A stretch of 64,000 nucleotides of DNA from Streptomyces cupreus (GCF_014257025.1 NZ_JACMSF010000034.1:1-64000), one strand, 5' to 3'; positions 26,005-34,992 are shown, counted from the stretch's first letter. Notes: generated by a model not told the origin, from the sequence alone. Numbers and translations: made by a program.

Positions 26005-26328
26005 TCACGAGTTCGCCGTCACGGGCAGCTCGGCGACCACGGCGTGGTCGGACTCGACGGGGCCGATGTTCGCGGCGCCGCCCGGGGAGCCGAGCTCGGC
26101 GAAGAACTCCGTGTCGGCCCGGCGGAAGTCCGCCCACTCGCCGGGGACGTCGTCCTCGAAGAAGATCGCCTCGACCGGGCAGACGGGCTCGCAGGCGCCG
26201 CAGTCGACGCATTCGTCGGGGTTGATGTACATCTTCCGCCGGCCTTCGTAGATGCAGTCGACGGGGCACTCGTCGACGCAGGCCTTGTCCTTGAGGTCGA
26301 CGCAGGGCTGGGCGATGACGTACGTCAT
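26005..26328 (-). CDS. fdxA: 7Fe ferredoxin (3Fe-4S/4Fe-4S)
   Basis: A 107-residue FdxA-type ferredoxin. The N-terminal cluster ligands are in QPCVDLKDKACVDECPVDCIY, and a second full CxxCxxCxxxCP motif (CVDCGACEPVCP) follows at about 40. The C-terminal 40-residue acidic tail is typical of actinobacterial FdxA. It may carry electrons to P450s or oxidoreductases. GGAGAG lies upstream of the ATG at 26328. Single gene, divergent from the EamA-like transporter. Confidence 0.93.
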   Translation of the reverse strand: MTYVIAQPCVDLKDKACVDECPVDCIYEGRRKMYINPDECVDCGACEPVCPVEAIFFEDDVPGEWADFRRADTEFFAELGSPGGAANIGPVESDHAVVAELPVTANS

Positions 26329-26470
26329 GAGCGACTCTCCGTGGTCCAGATGTCGTGCCGGGCTGGTGAGTGCGGTGAGGGTAGGAGCCGTGGCAGGAAT
26401 CCCCGTGGATGTCTGATGGAGTCCGTCTCGAACCCTTGTGACCCTGTGTTCGGGAGCACGTCGGTCCTGG

Positions 26471-26500
26471 TTGCGATGGATAATTCAGTGTCCGTAGACT
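26471..26500 (+). promoter_or_regulatory. Candidate sigma-HrdB-type promoter
   Basis: TTGCGA at 26471-26476 and TAGACT at 26495-26500 are separated by 18 bp upstream of the transporter gene. Predicted transcription start is near 26507, which leaves almost no leader before the ATG at 26511 and supports the GTG start at 26560. Confidence 0.45.
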
Positions 26501-26559
26501 TCAACAGAGAATGAAATATCTCGGCTCCGTGCCCGGCGCGGTGAAAGGACATGACACCG

Positions 26560-27497
26560 TGTTCTCGGTTCTGGTGCTCGGTACGACTTCCGCGCTGGCC
26601 TACGCGGCCGCGGCGGTTGCGCAGCGGATGGCCGCCCTTCGGGCCGCCGGGCCACGGGGAGTCGGGCTGCGGCGGTCGGGGGCCTGGTGGGTGGCGGTGC
26701 TGCTGAACGCGTTGGGCGCCGTGCTGCATACGGCCGCGCTGCGCTACGGCTCGCTCGTCACGGTGCAGATGCTCGGAGTGCTGACCCTGGTCGCGGCGCC
26801 CTTGTTGTCATCGGGTGTGCTGCGGCATCGGATGACTTCGGCGCACTGGTCGGGGACGGGGCTGACCGTGGCGGGGGTGGTGGGGCTGCTGGCACTCGTC
26901 CCGTCGGCCGGGGAGAGTCGCACGCTCGACGCGGCCGAGCTGGTCGGGGTCGTGGTGTTGACCGCGGTCGCGATGGGGGTGCCGGTTGTGGCGGCGGCGG
27001 TTGCTCGAGGTTTGACGGTTGCGAGTCTGTCGTACGCGGCCGCGGCGGGGGTCGCCTTCGCGGCGGCGAGTGCGCTGGCTCAGACGGCGGTGCTTCGGGT
27101 GACGGGGGCGGGCGCTGGGACCTTCGCGTCGACTGTGCTGGTCGCGGGTGGGGTGATGTTTCTCGCGCCGGCAGGGCTGTTGTTGTGTCAACTCGCCTAT
27201 CGGGGCGGGCTGGAGGCTCCGCTGGCCACGGTGACGTTGGTGAATCCGGTGTTCGCCGTGGTGATCGGGGTGGCGGCGCTGGGGGATCGGTACTCGACGG
27301 GGCTGATGACGGTGGTCGCCGGGCTTGTCGCCGCGGTCGCCGCGGGGCGGGGGGTGTTCATCCTGGCTCGTGCGGAGACCTCGGGTGCGCCGGAGGGGTC
27401 GCGGCCTCAAGTCGCGGCGCCTGGGGGGCATTTCTGGGGGATACGGCTGCGGAGGTCGGGGGCGGTTGTGGTGGGGGCGTCGGAGTCACGACGGTAA
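26560..27497 (+). CDS. EamA/DMT-type membrane transporter
   Basis: Nine to ten hydrophobic segments fill this protein, from VFSVLVLGTTSALAYAAAAV to TGLMTVVAGLVAAVAAGRGVF, followed by a basic cytoplasmic tail. The two-half arrangement and the motif ALRYGSLVTVQMLGVLTLVAAPLLS match drug/metabolite (EamA-like) exporters of streptomycetes. GTG 26560 is chosen because AAAGGA lies ten bases upstream and the first helix begins immediately; ATG 26511 would add 16 polar residues. Substrate unknown. Confidence 0.78.
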
Positions 27498-27620
27498 CTA
27501 CGGCCTCGGCTGCGCCTTCGAACCCCTTGTGTTCCCAACCGTGCCACCCGTGCGGCCATCGTCGTCGGGTGCGGGTGACCCCTGCGGGGCGGATTCGCCG
27601 TCGGCGGCTGCGGAATCCTG

Positions 27621-27668
27621 TGCGGGTGCGGGTGCGGGTGCGGGTGCGGGTGCGGGTGCGGGTGCGGG
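27621..27668. repeat. Eight tandem copies of the hexamer tgcggg
   Basis: Exact head-to-tail repeat of tgcggg, eight units, in the gene-free interval 27498-27990 between the transporter and the small ORF before proA. It translates to simple dipeptide repeats in any frame. Apart from it, I see no gene or structural RNA in this interval. Confidence 0.95.
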
Positions 27669-27990
27669 TGGGCGGTGGATGGGGGCTTGGCGATGAGTTC
27701 CGCTCAACGTCCGCAGCCCGCCGCAAGTTCCTCCGATCAGCGCCCACAATCCGAACCCGTGTCCTGCCCTGTTCCGCCAGGTGATGCCGTCCAGCGCGAA
27801 GCGGCACCTCCCCTCACCCGCACCCATAGAGCCCCGCTCAAGCCCCGCCCCAACCCCCCTCGTGCCCCGGAACTCCCCGCCTTGTCGGGAGTCTTGGCTC
27901 GTGTAAGTCTCGGCAGAGGTGAGTTCACCGGTTGTTGAGTTCCTCTTGTCAGTGGGGCACGGCATCAGCCGTATATCGCAGGGAGTTCCT

Positions 27991-28140
27991 ATGAGCAGCA
28001 CTGGTACCGGTCTCACCGTGCGTGCGGAGGAGGCCGAGGCGTTGGCCTGGGTGATGTTGGCCGAGTTGTCGGGGACCGTGCCCGCGCCGCCGCCCGTGGA
28101 GCAGGTGGACGTGGTGGTGGGGGACGGCGGTGAGGGATGA
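27991..28140 (+). CDS. Small ORF (49 aa) translationally coupled to proA
   Basis: ATG 27991 is preceded by GCAGGGAG and the ORF ends in TGA overlapping the proA ATG as ATGA. The peptide begins MSSTGTGLTVRAEEAEALAW and is acidic with no transmembrane segment. The ribosome-binding site, the coupling and normal codon use make it likely real. It may be a leader or small partner protein; no family is recognised. Confidence 0.6.
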   Translation: MSSTGTGLTVRAEEAEALAWVMLAELSGTVPAPPPVEQVDVVVGDGGEG

Positions 28141-29456
28141 CCGCCGATGCGGCCGTCGGCGTTCGCGGCGTGCAGTCGGAGGTGAGGGAAGGTGACGTGC
28201 GCGATGCCGCCCTTGCCTCCCGCACCGCCGCCCGTCTGCTTGCCGCTACCTCCGGTGACGTACGGAATGCCGCGCTGCTCGCCATCGCGCGGCGGCTCAC
28301 CGTCGACCCCGCCGACATCCTCGCCGCGAACCAGCGCGATGTCGCCGCGGCCAGGGAACTCGGGCTCTCCGCCACCGTCCTTGACCGGTTGACCCTTACT
28401 CGTGAGCAGCTCGGCTCGCTCGCCGGCACCGTGCGTTTCCTGGCCGCCCAGCCTGACCCCGTCGGTGCCGGCGTGGACGGGTCCGTCATGCCCAACGGGC
28501 TTGAGGTGCGGCGGATCCGGGTCCCCCTCGGTGTCGTCGGGATGATCTACGAGGGGCGTCCGAACGTGACCGTCGACGCCGCCGCACTCTGCCTCAAGAG
28601 CGCCAACTCCGCCCTGCTGCGCGGCTCCTCGACCGCCCGGCACACCAACGCCGCCCTCGTCGCCGCCATGCGCAAGGCGCTCGCGGACACCGGCGTGCCC
28701 GTCGACGCGGTGCAGACGGTGCCCGGCACCACGCATGCCGCCGTACGCGAACTGATGTCCCTGCGCGGCCTGGTGGATGTCCTCGTCCCGCGCGGCGGCG
28801 CCGAGCTCATCCGGACCACCGTGCGCGAGTCCGCCGTACCCGTGATCGAGACCGGGGTGGGCAATTGTCACGTCTACGTCGACGAGCACGCCGACCTCGA
28901 CAAGGCCCTCGCGATTCTGCTCGACGCCAAGACCCAGCGGACGTCCGTCTGCAACGCGGCGGAGTCCCTCCTCGTCCACGAGGCCGTGGCGCCCGCCTTC
29001 CTGCCCCGTGCCCTGCTCGCGCTGGCCGAGCGAGGCGTGGTCGTGCACGGTGACACGCGGGTGCGGGCCTGTCACGACAGCGTCGTACCGGCCACCGGTG
29101 AGGACTGGGACCGCGAGTACCTCGACCTGGAGATCTCCGCCGCGGTCGTCGGCTCGCTGGACGAGGCCGTCGAGCACATCCGGCGCCACGGCACCGGCCA
29201 CACGGAGGCCATCGTCACCGACTCGCAGTCCGCCGCCCGCCGGTTCGTCGCCTCACTGGACACCGCGGTCGTCGCCGTCAACGCCTCCACGCGCTTCGCC
29301 GACGGCGGCGAGATCGGCCTCGGCACCGAACTCGGCGTCTCCACCCAGAAGTTGCACGCGCGCGGCCCGATGGGCCTGACCGCGCTGACCACCACCAAAT
29401 ACGTCCTGGTGGGCGATGGGCACACCCGGGGCGGAACCACCGCCCCACTGCCCTAG
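28137..29456 (+). CDS. proA: Gamma-glutamyl phosphate reductase
   Basis: The second enzyme of proline biosynthesis reduces gamma-glutamyl phosphate to glutamate semialdehyde with NADPH. The protein has 439 residues, with VPLGVVGMIYEGRPNVTVDA near the N-terminus, the catalytic Cys in QRTSVCNAAESLLVH, and the C-terminal GLGTELGVSTQKLHARGPMGL. An N-terminal extension of about 25 residues precedes the typical start. ATG 28137 overlaps the upstream small ORF. It converges on proB, which is the reverse of the usual obg-proB-proA order. Confidence 0.96.
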   Translation: MTADAAVGVRGVQSEVREGDVRDAALASRTAARLLAATSGDVRNAALLAIARRLTVDPADILAANQRDVAAARELGLSATVLDRLTLTREQLGSLAGTVRFLAAQPDPVGAGVDGSVMPNGLEVRRIRVPLGVVGMIYEGRPNVTVDAAALCLKSANSALLRGSSTARHTNAALVAAMRKALADTGVPVDAVQTVPGTTHAAVRELMSLRGLVDVLVPRGGAELIRTTVRESAVPVIETGVGNCHVYVDEHADLDKALAILLDAKTQRTSVCNAAESLLVHEAVAPAFLPRALLALAERGVVVHGDTRVRACHDSVVPATGEDWDREYLDLEISAAVVGSLDEAVEHIRRHGTGHTEAIVTDSQSAARRFVASLDTAVVAVNASTRFADGGEIGLGTELGVSTQKLHARGPMGLTALTTTKYVLVGDGHTRGGTTAPLP

Positions 29457-29471
29457 ACGGGAGGTCCGTTC

Positions 29472-29633
29472 ATGCAGATACGCATCATCACCAAGACGAA
29501 GCCGGCGGGCCGGCTCGTGTACCGGGACGATCGACGGCGGGTTCGTCGGCCCGCCGGACTGGCGCCCCCGTTGGGTCTCGCGGGAGTGGACAACGATCCC
29601 GCCGAGTTCCATATCGTCCGCAGCATCGACTGA
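29472..29633 (+). CDS. Small basic protein (53 aa) after proA
   Basis: ATG 29472 has GGAGG seven bases upstream and lies 15 bp after the proA stop. The protein begins MQIRIITKTKPAGRLVYRDD, is Arg-rich in the middle and ends FHIVRSID. It lies just before the strong terminator at 29664, so it is transcribed with proA. It has no known family or motif, but the ribosome-binding site and codon usage support it. Confidence 0.6.
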   Translation: MQIRIITKTKPAGRLVYRDDRRRVRRPAGLAPPLGLAGVDNDPAEFHIVRSID

Positions 29634-29663
29634 GCGGCTCACAGAACTGAGCGGCTCACAAAG

Positions 29664-29704
29664 AAGGGCGGCGCCCGTCGTGGAATCCGACGGGTGCCGC
29701 CCTT
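29664..29704. terminator. Bidirectional terminator between proA and proB
   Basis: aagggcggcgcccgtcg at 29664-29680 pairs with 29688-29704 with one G-T wobble: a 17-bp stem and a 7-base loop, between the convergent proA unit and proB. Its near-perfect stem and position make it an intrinsic terminator for both transcripts. Confidence 0.85.
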
Positions 29705-29714
29705 CGCCCGTCCG

Positions 29715-30932
29715 TCAGCCGAGCCCCGGTCCGCCCGCGTCCCGTGCCGCGAACTCGCGGGCCGGCAGCACCCGTACGCTCACCTCCCGGCGCAGTTGCG
29801 CCGGGAGTCCGCCGCGGGCGGCGGCCGGGAGCAGGACCAGGTCGTCCTGGTGCACCACCTCCCGGCCCGAACGGCCGCGCAGCAGGGACAGTTCCTGGAA
29901 GGCGAGCGAGGCGAGGCCGCGGGCGACCACATGGCCCTCTTCGTCGAGGAGTTCCACCGGGTCGCCCGCCACGAACTGACCCGCGACGCGGGTCACCCCC
30001 GTCGCGGGCAGCGCGCCACGGCCCTGCACAAGGGCATGCACCGCGTCCGCGGTCAACTGGACCGTGCCGCGCGGGCTGCTGGCGTGCTCCAGCCACAGCA
30101 GATGGTCGGAGTTGCGGTCGCCGGTGCGGTGGAAGAGCGTGCCCGTCTCCCGGCCCGCCAGCGCGTCGGCCGCGTGCCGGGCGGCGGTGAGGACCACCGG
30201 GACGCCCGCCCCGGTCGCGATCCGCGCCGCCTCCACCTTGGTCTTCATGCCACCGGTGCCCACGCCCGAACTTCCCGCGCCGCCCAATTCCACGCCCGCC
30301 AGGTCCTGTTGGCCGTGGACGTCCTTCAGACGCTGCGCCCCCGGTCGCCGGGGGTCGCCGTCGTACAGGCCGTCGATGTCGGACAGCAGGACCAGCAGAT
30401 CGGCGCGGACCAGGTGGGAGACCAGGGCGGCGAGGCGGTCGTTGTCGCCGAAGCGGATCTCCGACGTCGCCACCGTGTCGTTCTCGTTGACGATCGGCAC
30501 CGCGCCCATGGACAGCACCTTGGTGAGCGCGCGGTAGGCATTGCGGTACTGGGCGCGGCGGCCGATGTCGTCGGCGGTCAGCAGGACCTGGCCGACCCGA
30601 AGGCCGTAGCGGGCGAAGGAGGCCGTGTAGCGGGCCACCAGCAGACCCTGGCCCACACAGGCCGCCGCCTGCTGCCCGGCCAGGTCCTGCGGGCGCTCCG
30701 CCAGACCCAGAGGGGCGAGGCCTGCGGCGATCGCGCCCGAGGAGACGAGGACGATCTCGGTGCCGGTGGCGCGGGTGCGCGCGAGGACGTCGACGAGGGC
30801 GTCCACGCGGTCCGAGTCCAGTCCGCCGACCGCGGTCGTCAGCGACGAAGAACCCACCTTCACCACGATCCGCCGTGCCCTGAGCACATCAGGGCGCAGG
30901 GCCTCGGCGGCAGGAGTCGGGGGACTGGTCAT
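29715..30932 (-). CDS. proB: Glutamate 5-kinase with PUA domain
   Basis: It phosphorylates glutamate, the first and feedback-controlled step of proline synthesis. The amino-acid-kinase domain begins RIVVKVGSSSLTTAVGGLD and includes VLVSSGAIAAGL, VPIVNENDTVATSEIRFGDND, LSDIDGLYDGDPR and GTGGMKTKVEAARIA. A C-terminal PUA domain occupies about residues 285-370. The length of 405 residues is slightly above the usual 370. Its start codon overlaps the alpha/beta-hydrolase stop as ATGA, placing it last in a wbl-hydrolase-proB unit rather than after obg. Confidence 0.95.
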   Translation of the reverse strand: MTSPPTPAAEALRPDVLRARRIVVKVGSSSLTTAVGGLDSDRVDALVDVLARTRATGTEIVLVSSGAIAAGLAPLGLAERPQDLAGQQAAACVGQGLLVARYTASFARYGLRVGQVLLTADDIGRRAQYRNAYRALTKVLSMGAVPIVNENDTVATSEIRFGDNDRLAALVSHLVRADLLVLLSDIDGLYDGDPRRPGAQRLKDVHGQQDLAGVELGGAGSSGVGTGGMKTKVEAARIATGAGVPVVLTAARHAADALAGRETGTLFHRTGDRNSDHLLWLEHASSPRGTVQLTADAVHALVQGRGALPATGVTRVAGQFVAGDPVELLDEEGHVVARGLASLAFQELSLLRGRSGREVVHQDDLVLLPAAARGGLPAQLRREVSVRVLPAREFAARDAGGPGLG

Positions 30933-31939
30933 CGTTCCGCTCCCGTTTTGAGGGCGAGTTCCCGAGGCTCACTCGGGGCTGACTCGCGCCGGTCTCGTAG
31001 GTCGCCCAAGAGCGCGTGCACGGTCTCCACGACCAGCACGGGGCGCTCGTACGGCAGGTCATGGCCCTGTTTCGGCACGGTGTGCAGGGTCGCCCCCGGG
31101 ATGTCGTCGGCCAGGCGCAGGGCCTGGGCGGGTGGTGTGTAGCTGTCCAGGGCGCCGACCAGGATCCGGGTCGGCACCCGACCGAGCGCGCCGAGGCGGC
31201 CCGCGCAGTCGTGCGTGGTGAGCGCGGCGAAGAACTCGGCGACGGTCAGCGGCGGGATGGCGCGCAGCGCGTGCGCGTCGGCCCGGGCGGTGTCGGTCCC
31301 CGGGCCCCGCCCGAACAGGGCGTGCCAGATCGGGGCGGCCGAGGGGTGGGAGAGCGGTCCGGTGAGCAGCCGGTGCACGGCCTTGGCCCAGCCCGGCGAG
31401 CGCAACAGACCGTCGGCGACCAGCCGTTCGGCATGCGCCCTGCGCTGCGCTGCCCGGTCCTGGGGTACGAACGGAACCGCCCCGACGTCCTCCACACACG
31501 TCGAGAACAGCGCGACACCGGACACCCACGGCCCGATCAGGTCGGGCCGGGCCGCCGCGAGCTGCTGTACGGCCATGCCGCCCATGGAGTGGCCGACGAG
31601 CAGCACGGGCCCGTCCTCCGGCGAGGTCGCCCGGCGCAGCACGAGGTCCAGGTCCCGTCCGAGCAACGCCATGTCCAACGGCGCCTGCCCCCGCGTGGAC
31701 CTGCCGTGCCCGCGCTGGTCGTAACTGACCGCCCGCAGCGCGGGAAACCCGGGCCGGGGCCGCGTCAACGCGTCGATGTGCGGCCGCCATTCGAGCGCCG
31801 ACATGGTCCACCCGTGCGACAGTACGACGGTGGCCTCGGCCTCCGGCGAACCGTGGGCGTACACGACGATCTCGGCGCCGTCCTCCGTGATGACGGTCCC
31901 GGCGAGCCGCCGGTCCTGCCCCATCCGTACGGCGCTCAT
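30929..31939 (-). CDS. Alpha/beta-fold hydrolase
   Basis: A 336-residue alpha/beta hydrolase with nucleophile elbow GHSMGG (VLLVGHSMGGMAVQQ, Ser about residue 121), oxyanion segment SHGWTMSALEW and an acid/His pair near LVGALDSYTPP and PKQGHDLPYERP. Substrate unknown; peroxidase- or esterase-like roles are typical of this family. It is coupled by ATGA overlaps to the Wbl gene on one side and proB on the other. Confidence 0.88.
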   Translation of the reverse strand: MSAVRMGQDRRLAGTVITEDGAEIVVYAHGSPEAEATVVLSHGWTMSALEWRPHIDALTRPRPGFPALRAVSYDQRGHGRSTRGQAPLDMALLGRDLDLVLRRATSPEDGPVLLVGHSMGGMAVQQLAAARPDLIGPWVSGVALFSTCVEDVGAVPFVPQDRAAQRRAHAERLVADGLLRSPGWAKAVHRLLTGPLSHPSAAPIWHALFGRGPGTDTARADAHALRAIPPLTVAEFFAALTTHDCAGRLGALGRVPTRILVGALDSYTPPAQALRLADDIPGATLHTVPKQGHDLPYERPVLVVETVHALLGDLRDRRESAPSEPRELALKTGAER

Positions 31940-33489
31940 GACGCCGCTCGCTGACCGGCACCGGCCCCCGGAACGGGCCTGATGGTGATGGTGATCCGGG
32001 GACTGCCGGGGGCCACGAAGGTGCGCGCGGACCTGCTGGTGAGCGTGACCCGGGGACCGGTGGGCCGACGGCGCGCCTTGGGCACGAGGGGAACACGGGT
32101 GCGGTCGGCGGAGATCGGACCCGGGACACGGCGAGGCTCGGGGGCGAGCGGCACGCGCGCACGGTCCGTGGGCGCCGGCCCGGCCGGATACCGCACACCA
32201 GCCGCCACTTGGGAGCCCCGCGAACCCTCCAGCCGCCGCCCGTCAGGGCTCAGCGACACTGGAGTACGGGGGCCGCCGGTGACCCCGCGCCCGTCAGGCC
32301 CCAGCGGCACCGGAGTACGGTTGCTGCCCGGTACGCCCCGCCGCCTGTCAGGTCCGGTGGGCACTGGAGTACGCGTGCCAGCGGGGACCCCGCGCCCGTC
32401 AGGGCTGAGGGGCGCTGGAGTGCGGTTGCCGCCAGGCCCGCCCCGCCGCCTGTCAGGTCCGGTCGGCACTGGAGTACGGGGGCCGCCGGGGACCCCGCGC
32501 CCGTCAGGCCCCAGCGGCACCGGAGTACGGTTGCTGCCCGGTACGCCCCGCCGCCCGTCAGGTCCGGTGGGCACTGGAGTACGCGTGCCACCTGGCGCCC
32601 CGCGCCCGTCAGGGCTCAGCGACACTGGAGTACGGGGGCCGCCGGGCACCCCGCGCCCGGCAGGCCCCAGCGGCACCGGCCCGCGCCTGCCACCCGGTGC
32701 CCCCCGCCCGGCAGGGCCCAGCGGCACCCCCTGCCCGTCCGCCGCAAGCGGCACCCCTCGTCCATCCCCCGCCAGCGGCACCCCCCGCCGATCCGCAGGC
32801 ACCGGCCCCGCCGGATGGCCCCCGCCGGCTGGAAGTTGCGGTCGTTCCGGGGCCGTGCCCCGCCGCCGCGCCCCGTACCCGGTCAGCGGCGTTCGGCCCA
32901 GGGCCGCCACGCCGCCGCGTATCTCGGGGCGTTCGACGCCGACCACCCCCTGCTCACCGCCGCCGGTCCGGCGTACCCGCTTTCTCGGCGCCCGGGGATT
33001 CGGCATGCCGCTCACCGGCCCGCGGGTGCAGGAGGACGCCAACTCGGCGAGCTGCCAGGCCTGTTGGACCTGACCGAAGGAGATGCCGAGGGCGCCCGCG
33101 ATCCGGCGCGGGGTCCAGCCGTGGCGGCGCAGGTACCACACATACGCCGGCCGCTCCCGGGGCGTCGCGCTCAGCCTGCGCCCGCCGGCCGCCAGATACG
33201 CGGCCAGCTCCGCGGCCGTCGACTCCAGCGTGCTCGCGATACGCAGCAGCTCACGCCGTTCCCGCGCGTTGAACCCGCCCCAGATCCCGGCGCCCTCGTC
33301 GCGCACCAGGGCCTCGCGCAGGCACTCCCGGGCCACTGGGCAGCGTCCGCACAGGCGCTTGGCCATGGCCTCCCGGTCGAGGCCGCCGGAGGATCCGGGG
33401 AGCGGGAAGAAGGTCTCGGGGTCGGTGTCGCGGCAGGCCGCGCGTTCGGTCCAGGGGTCGGGGTCCGCGTGGTGCGGCGGTGCGTGCAT
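31936..33489 (-). CDS. WhiB-family (Wbl) protein with long Pro/Gly repeat tail
   Basis: The N-terminal WhiB domain binds a [4Fe-4S] cluster: Cys at about 19, 47, 50 and 56 (RAACRD, LCGRCPVARECL) followed by the G[IV]WGG turn GIWGG at 68-72. A helical segment similar to a sigma region 4 or HTH follows (WYLRRHGWTPRRIAGALGI). Then comes a tail of about 350 residues that is Pro/Gly/Arg-rich, with about nine repeats of 17-18 residues of the type GPDGRGVPGG.RTPVPL. Wbl proteins are usually 80-150 residues, so this tail is exceptional. ATG 33489 has GAAAGG upstream. The stop overlaps the hydrolase start. Confidence 0.85.
   Translation of the reverse strand: MHAPPHHADPDPWTERAACRDTDPETFFPLPGSSGGLDREAMAKRLCGRCPVARECLREALVRDEGAGIWGGFNARERRELLRIASTLESTAAELAAYLAAGGRRLSATPRERPAYVWYLRRHGWTPRRIAGALGISFGQVQQAWQLAELASSCTRGPVSGMPNPRAPRKRVRRTGGGEQGVVGVERPEIRGGVAALGRTPLTGYGARRRGTAPERPQLPAGGGHPAGPVPADRRGVPLAGDGRGVPLAADGQGVPLGPAGRGAPGGRRGPVPLGPAGRGVPGGPRTPVSLSPDGRGAPGGTRTPVPTGPDGRRGVPGSNRTPVPLGPDGRGVPGGPRTPVPTGPDRRRGGPGGNRTPAPLSPDGRGVPAGTRTPVPTGPDRRRGVPGSNRTPVPLGPDGRGVTGGPRTPVSLSPDGRRLEGSRGSQVAAGVRYPAGPAPTDRARVPLAPEPRRVPGPISADRTRVPLVPKARRRPTGPRVTLTSRSARTFVAPGSPRITITIRPVPGAGAGQRAAS
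32228..32745 (-). repeat. In-frame 51/54-bp repeats with 210-bp higher-order period in wbl tail
   Basis: The coding DNA consists of alternating 51- and 54-bp units encoding GPDGRGVPGG-type motifs. A segment starting at 32281 (gaccccgcgcccgtcagg) recurs at 32491, showing a higher-order repeat of four units (210 bp). Repeats are in frame on the coding strand of the wbl gene. Confidence 0.85.
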
Positions 33490-33908
33490 GGCGGTCGGCC
33501 CTTTCTCGGTGTGATCCCGGTGGCCGGTGCTCTCGGCTGTCCTCCCGGATTGAATTCCATGCGCGTTGAATTTCGCTCTAGTTGGAGTCAACTCGGCTCT
33601 CGTACCTTCGAGTTCAGAGGCCACCCCGAGGCTCGCTCGGAAGGGCGGGCACCTCGGAGACAAGGTTCTGGAACGTCGTGTGCCGGTGCGGGCTGCGCCT
33701 TTTCATGCGCACTCGTCATTCCGCGCCGCACAGCGCCCGCGAGGGAAAGCACCGTCAGACACCGGGGGGAGTGTTCGGCATGCGCAAATCTGCACGGCGA
33801 GAGCCCGTGCCCGGCGACGACTGCGACGTCGCTCGGCCGCCCGACCACCGGGCCGGACGTGGTCGGTGCTCCCTACTCCCGCAAGTCAGCCACCGCTTTG
33901 GAGGCGTC

Positions 33909-34970
33909 GTGCCAGTCGTCATTGCTCCCGCTGTCGCTCTGCCCGTTCACCAGGTCAGCACGGACGAAGTCCTGGAACGCATGGCGCAGTTGTATCCGGA
34001 CCATCCCAAACTCGCGCGCGCCTTCGAGGTCATTCGCGCCACGACCGTACGGACGCGCTGGTTCACCCGCCCACTGTCCGAGCAGTTCAGGAACGGAGGT
34101 TCGGTCCGCGAGCGCACCCGTGAGCACCTGCGGGACTGTCTGGAGCTCGCGGAGCGGGCAGCGCGCGCGACCCTGCGCGAGGCCGGACTGGAGCCGGAGC
34201 AGGTCAGCGCTCTGATGGTGTCCAGCGCCACGGGACACACCATGCCCGGGCTCGACATCATGCTCATGGAGCGGCTGGGAATCGCGCCTGGGGCCCGGCG
34301 CGTACCAGTGACCCAAATGGGCTGCGGCGGAGGGGCGTTCGCGATCTCGATGGCCGCGGAGTTGGTGATGGCACGGCCGGAATCCAATGTGCTCGTGGTG
34401 TGTGCCGACGCCTTGAGTCACTACCTGCACGAGCGCGACAACGGCATGGACGGAATGATCTTCAAGGGGCTCGTCGGGGACGCGGCGGGTGCCTGTGTCG
34501 TCCGCGACCGGTCGACCGGTCGGCACATGGAGATCGTCAATTCCTGGAACTGCCTGGAGGTGAGCGCTCGTGACGTCGTCGGTACCTACATGGACAACGA
34601 GGGTCTGCACATGTACAACTCCCCGGCGGTGACTGACGCGATCCGTGGACTCATGCCTGGGCTGAAGGAGTGGCTGAAGAGCACCGCGCCCGCCGGCGAG
34701 GACGGCAAGCTGGAGTTCGCCGTCTCCCACACCGGGAGTCCCAGGGTCCTGGAGCGCTTCGCCGAAGGCCTTGAGTGTTCGCCGGAGATCTTCGGTCCGG
34801 CCCGCGACTCCCTGCGCGACCTGGGGAATCTGGGCTCTGCCTCGCTGCTGGACACGCTGGAGCGCACGTTCGCCAAACCGCCCGCGTCAGGGGCGCGCGG
34901 TGTCGTCTTCGGTGTCGGACCCGGGATCTTCCTGACCGCGATGCAGGCCATCTGGCGGGATGACGTGTGA
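33909..34970 (+). CDS. Type III polyketide synthase
   Basis: A chalcone-synthase-like homodimeric ketosynthase extending a CoA starter with malonyl-CoA. The catalytic triad is clear: Cys139 in QMGCGGGAF, His274 in VSHTGSP and Asn307 in GNLGSASL. The length of 353 residues (GTG 33909, with GGAGG four bases upstream) is canonical. The product is not predictable from the sequence; the elbow MGCGGGAF differs from the CAAGG-type of RppA-like synthases. It begins a specialised-metabolite locus: a 419-bp divergent region separates it from wbl, and it converges on a TetR gene across a perfect 22-bp-stem terminator. Confidence 0.92.
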   Translation: MPVVIAPAVALPVHQVSTDEVLERMAQLYPDHPKLARAFEVIRATTVRTRWFTRPLSEQFRNGGSVRERTREHLRDCLELAERAARATLREAGLEPEQVSALMVSSATGHTMPGLDIMLMERLGIAPGARRVPVTQMGCGGGAFAISMAAELVMARPESNVLVVCADALSHYLHERDNGMDGMIFKGLVGDAAGACVVRDRSTGRHMEIVNSWNCLEVSARDVVGTYMDNEGLHMYNSPAVTDAIRGLMPGLKEWLKSTAPAGEDGKLEFAVSHTGSPRVLERFAEGLECSPEIFGPARDSLRDLGNLGSASLLDTLERTFAKPPASGARGVVFGVGPGIFLTAMQAIWRDDV

Positions 34971-34992
34971 CGTCCTGCGCGCCACATCCCAT

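Noticed and set aside
27621..27668. Possible CRISPR or coding repeat
   Set aside because: It is a plain hexamer repeat without spacers and no cas gene is near. Translations are dipeptide repeats.
32209..34215. 668-codon plus-strand frame through the wbl repeats
   Set aside because: It is antisense to the wbl repeat tail and repeats simply translate in every frame. It crosses the divergent promoter region and the start of the PKS in another frame.
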